34,320 bases of DNA, taken from Candidatus Binatia bacterium. GTDB lineage: Bacteria; Desulfobacterota; Binatia; UBA1149; CAITLU01. A program made the translations under genes and the position numbers. Below the pieces are notes generated by a model. It was given only the letters and a program-made list of their open reading frames with translations. It did not search any database and was not told the DNA's origin. Below are positions 31,717-34,320 of this stretch, piece by piece. The first letter of the stretch is position 1. Each line of letters starts with the position of its first letter. The DNA lies in the NCBI GenBank assembly GCA_036493895.1, contig DASXOZ010000012.1:1-34320 (forward strand), written 5' to 3'.

Positions 31717-34320
31717 TCAGTCGGCGCGACCCTCGAACGTGTGCGGGTCCGACGCCTTTGCGGGAGCGCTGAACGTCGATTGCCAGCAGTTGCCGCCACT
31801 GGCGCGAAGCTGGACGACGAGCGGCTCTTTAGCCGGCAGTCCGCCGATGTGCAGCAGTCCCGCCGTCGCCGACGCGGTGATTTTTGCCTTGCCGTCGTCA
31901 CCGGCACGCAAGAGCAGCCTCGCGCTGCTCGTCGTGCCGTCGCTGGAGTCGACGTGATGATTGTAACTGTAGCCGGTCTTCGCCGCTCGCCAGCACGACT
32001 TCGAGCCGCAATCATCGGCGGGCGCGTAAACTACCGCTGCAATCGCCGTGTTCGTCGAATCGTACACGCAAAGCTCGTAGCTCGTGGCGTTGGCAGGATC
32101 GCCGAAGTCGGCGATCGTCGTCTGCTCGCCGGCCGACCATTTCCACGCCAGCGAATCCTGGGAATTGTCGTCCTCGTCCGCGAGCGAGAGCTGGCCTTTG
32201 CCGGCGGCCACGGAGCCGCGGCAGTCGCTGCGCGGGCCGCTCGAGCACGGCGGAGGAGGAGGCGTTACGCTGATCGTCACGGTGGCAGGCTGCGATTCGG
32301 TGGTGCCGTCGCTTACGGCGTACGTGAACGAATCGCTGCCGGTAAAGCCGGGATTCGGCGTGTAGACGACCGTCGCCGTGTCGGTATCGGGCATGCCCGG
32401 CGTGCACGCGCTGTCGGAAATCGCGCCGAGCTGCCCCGACGCCGGCGCTGTGACGATCCGGAACGTCAGCTCACAGGTGTCGTAGTCAGCGCCCGACAGC
32501 GTCACACCCACCGATCCGTTCTCGACCACCGTCGCCGACGAAGACGAAGCCTGCGGCGGCGCACCGGCCGGCAGCGACTTCATCGGCACCGCGACGACCT
32601 GCAGCGGGATGCGCACGTTGTTCGCGTATCTCTCGCCGACGTTGGTCGGCTGCGAAGTCGGCGCCGCGAACTGCCACTGCATCGCGTCGATTTCGTCGGT
32701 CGGCTCCGGCGAGAACAGGTTGTCCGAGTCGCCGGTGACGAAATAGTGCACGCCGTGGGTTCCCCAGGCTCCCTGGCGCTGGCGGCACGTCAGCTGGTCG
32801 TAAGGAGTACCGCCGTTTTCGGCCGAATATCCCGCCGTCACGCGCGGGTCGGTGCTCGACTCGCCGGGCCACGGACGCTGCACCGGGTCGTCACCGGTGC
32901 CGTCGTCGAGGCACGCATCGTCGCGGTAGTAGGGAACCACCGCGGAGTTGACGAGAGACGTCGCGCCCTTGAGCTCGATGATGTAGACGAGCGAGCCCGT
33001 GTCGGCCACGCCGGAGACTTCCTCCCAGTTGAGGATCGCCGACGGCACGTTGAAGCTCGGATCGGGAATGTCGAAGAACGCCGGCATTCCATCGATGGCG
33101 TCGATGTTGCCGGTGTCGTCGTTGACGCCGTCGATGTCGACACCGTCGGGCTTCAGCGTGTTGTAATACTTGGCGGCCACTCCGGCGTTGTAGTCCCACG
33201 ACGTGTACAGGCCGTCGGGCGGAATCGGGTGCACGCGCACGTGGTAACGGTACGTGATCGCGTCGCGGTAGAAGGACTCGGTCTTGGTGACGTTGGTGCC
33301 CGAATCGGCGCCCCAGACTTCGCGGATCGCCCGCACCGGGCCCGTCTTCTCGCCGAGCAGCGAAGAGTTCGCCTCCCAGTTCACCTGCTCGTCCTCGAAG
33401 CCGACGACCGAAATCGTCGAATCCGGCGACTGCTGGAACGCCCGGCCTTTCCAGCGATCGATGAGGTCCGCTCCGTAGACGCCGGGCTGGTCCGGCTTGG
33501 CCACGTGCATCTCGCGCACGAGCCAGCGGCCGGTGGCGCGCCACTGGTAGCTCGCGGTGCTCACGGTGACGCCGTCGCGGGGGAAACGGTCGGTGGACAA
33601 GCGCTCGCCGGTGTTCGGGTCGCAGACCGGTCCCGACAGGTTGGGTCCGTAGCCGGTGTTGCTCGTGCCGATTTTCTGCGGATCGTCATCGGCGAAGAAA
33701 TAACGGTCGATCCACTGGTCGGCGTTCGCGTCGCGCTGGTAGGAGACCATTCCGTTGTCGGCGTGGAACGAAGACCCGCCGGATCGAAGCGCGAGATAGA
33801 CGAACTTCGGAGTCGTCGGTGCGAGCGGATCGATGACGGCAACGGCGACGGAGTCCTGCACGTCGGGCGGCATCGACACACCGGCCGGCGCTGCCGGCCC
33901 CGCATCGGAGGCCATGAAGACGATCTCGTCGTCGTCATCGAGAGTGGGAACCGGATCGGGTGTCGCGGTCTCTCCGGGCGGGTAGTCGGTGGTGCAGGTG
34001 CCGGCCGTCTTCTTCCAGCTCTCGACGTCCCACGCGTACGTCATCTCCTTGTCGGTGCCGGAATAGATCCCGAACGACGAATTGATGTTCGAGAGGCAGT
34101 ACGGCATCACCTCGTCGACTTGCACGGGAATCTCGTCGAACGAGGAGCCGCTCCAGCGAAACGCGGCGATATCGGACGGCGCAACGCCGCTGCGCTCATC
34201 GGGCGGAACGATGATGGTGCCGTTGTGGGCGTCGCGCTCGCCGATCAGGGCGCCCGACGGATACGGGGCACAGACGATGGTGGCGGGAAGGCGGGACCAT
34301 GCGGGAAGGTCGGCGCCAGT
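31717..34320 (-). CDS. Large secreted mosaic protein, 5' end beyond the window
   Basis: The reading frame is open to the right edge, giving 867 visible residues; the true start and any signal peptide are outside. The first 580 residues are an extracellular-type region rich in Asp, Tyr and Trp that I do not recognise; DDDDEIVFMASDAG and RWSGSSFDEIPVQVDEV are its most distinctive blocks. A cadherin/Ig-like domain follows (about 585-685; the YTPNPGFTGSDSFTYAVSDG block is diagnostic), then a Pro linker PPPPPC and a C-terminal domain of about 175 residues with Cys pairs (CVYDS, CGSKSCW, GGNCW). That domain resembles the end of the beta-helix protein. It is probably a cell-surface or secreted protein; no enzyme motif is visible. 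Confidence 0.78.
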   Translation of the reverse strand, partial: TGADLPAWSRLPATIVCAPYPSGALIGERDAHNGTIIVPPDERSGVAPSDIAAFRWSGSSFDEIPVQVDEVMPYCLSNINSSFGIYSGTDKEMTYAWDVESWKKTAGTCTTDYPPGETATPDPVPTLDDDDEIVFMASDAGPAAPAGVSMPPDVQDSVAVAVIDPLAPTTPKFVYLALRSGGSSFHADNGMVSYQRDANADQWIDRYFFADDDPQKIGTSNTGYGPNLSGPVCDPNTGERLSTDRFPRDGVTVSTASYQWRATGRWLVREMHVAKPDQPGVYGADLIDRWKGRAFQQSPDSTISVVGFEDEQVNWEANSSLLGEKTGPVRAIREVWGADSGTNVTKTESFYRDAITYRYHVRVHPIPPDGLYTSWDYNAGVAAKYYNTLKPDGVDIDGVNDDTGNIDAIDGMPAFFDIPDPSFNVPSAILNWEEVSGVADTGSLVYIIELKGATSLVNSAVVPYYRDDACLDDGTGDDPVQRPWPGESSTDPRVTAGYSAENGGTPYDQLTCRQRQGAWGTHGVHYFVTGDSDNLFSPEPTDEIDAMQWQFAAPTSQPTNVGERYANNVRIPLQVVAVPMKSLPAGAPPQASSSSATVVENGSVGVTLSGADYDTCELTFRIVTAPASGQLGAISDSACTPGMPDTDTATVVYTPNPGFTGSDSFTYAVSDGTTESQPATVTISVTPPPPPCSSGPRSDCRGSVAAGKGQLSLADEDDNSQDSLAWKWSAGEQTTIADFGDPANATSYELCVYDSTNTAIAAVVYAPADDCGSKSCWRAAKTGYSYNHHVDSSDGTTSSARLLLRAGDDGKAKITASATAGLLHIGGLPAKEPLVVQLRASGGNCWQSTFSAPAKASDPHTFEGRAD

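Overview
This is a high-GC, gene-dense bacterial chromosome segment with no phage, transposase, CRISPR, rRNA or tRNA gene that I could see. The genes point to a Gram-negative, environmental, metabolically broad bacterium: a lipoprotein L,D-transpeptidase, many signal-peptide proteins, enzymes of aromatic/xenobiotic and acyl-CoA metabolism, and secreted proteins ending in Cys-bracketed dockerin-like tails. Such tails, with luciferase-like oxidoreductases, GSTs and a malonyl-CoA synthetase, recall uncultured deltaproteobacteria-like lineages such as Candidatus Binatota. That placement is an inference; no marker gene in the window proves it.

Layout. 1-3.6 kb: an internally deleted GFA-family remnant, then a leftward set of a ferritin-like diiron protein, a flavin/2Fe-2S reductase and a MerR regulator, which looks like a two-component oxygenase with its electron donor. 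3.7-5.2 kb: a translationally coupled operon of a DUF938 methyltransferase, a VOC protein and a small membrane protein. 5.2-6.6 kb: a secreted EEP nuclease/phosphatase on the minus strand. 6.8-11.4 kb: a rightward series of HCCA-isomerase-like DsbA protein, alpha/beta hydrolase, TauE/SafE transporter, SDR, YkuD lipoprotein and beta-carbonic anhydrase. 11.4-12.7 kb: a Cys-rich secreted protein diverging from a Gly/His-rich secreted protein with a textbook terminator.

12.7-19.3 kb: LLM oxidoreductase, POT peptide transporter, GST, malonyl-CoA synthetase (minus), and a coupled IclR regulator and class IV aminotransferase whose 3' end lies in a 28-bp tandem repeat. 19.4-24.1 kb: a polytopic membrane protein with a membrane-anchored SGNH protein, an orphan histidine kinase and a SnoaL-like protein. 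24.4-27.6 kb: Hsp20, patatin, an XRE-like protein, and an ACC deaminase/D-cysteine desulfhydrase family enzyme. 27.7-34.3 kb: a surface/secreted region with a beta-helix mosaic protein, aldose 1-epimerase, a second Cys-rich paralogue, and a very large secreted protein running off the right edge.

The most interesting non-textbook signals are three. A short motif (TGGTGCCTGACCCC) occurs as single copies at gene ends and as a hairpin-plus-tandem array at 30.9 kb. Two unlinked paralogues of an apparently undescribed secreted family keep the same spacing across 12 successive cysteines. Secreted proteins share modular C-terminal tails.
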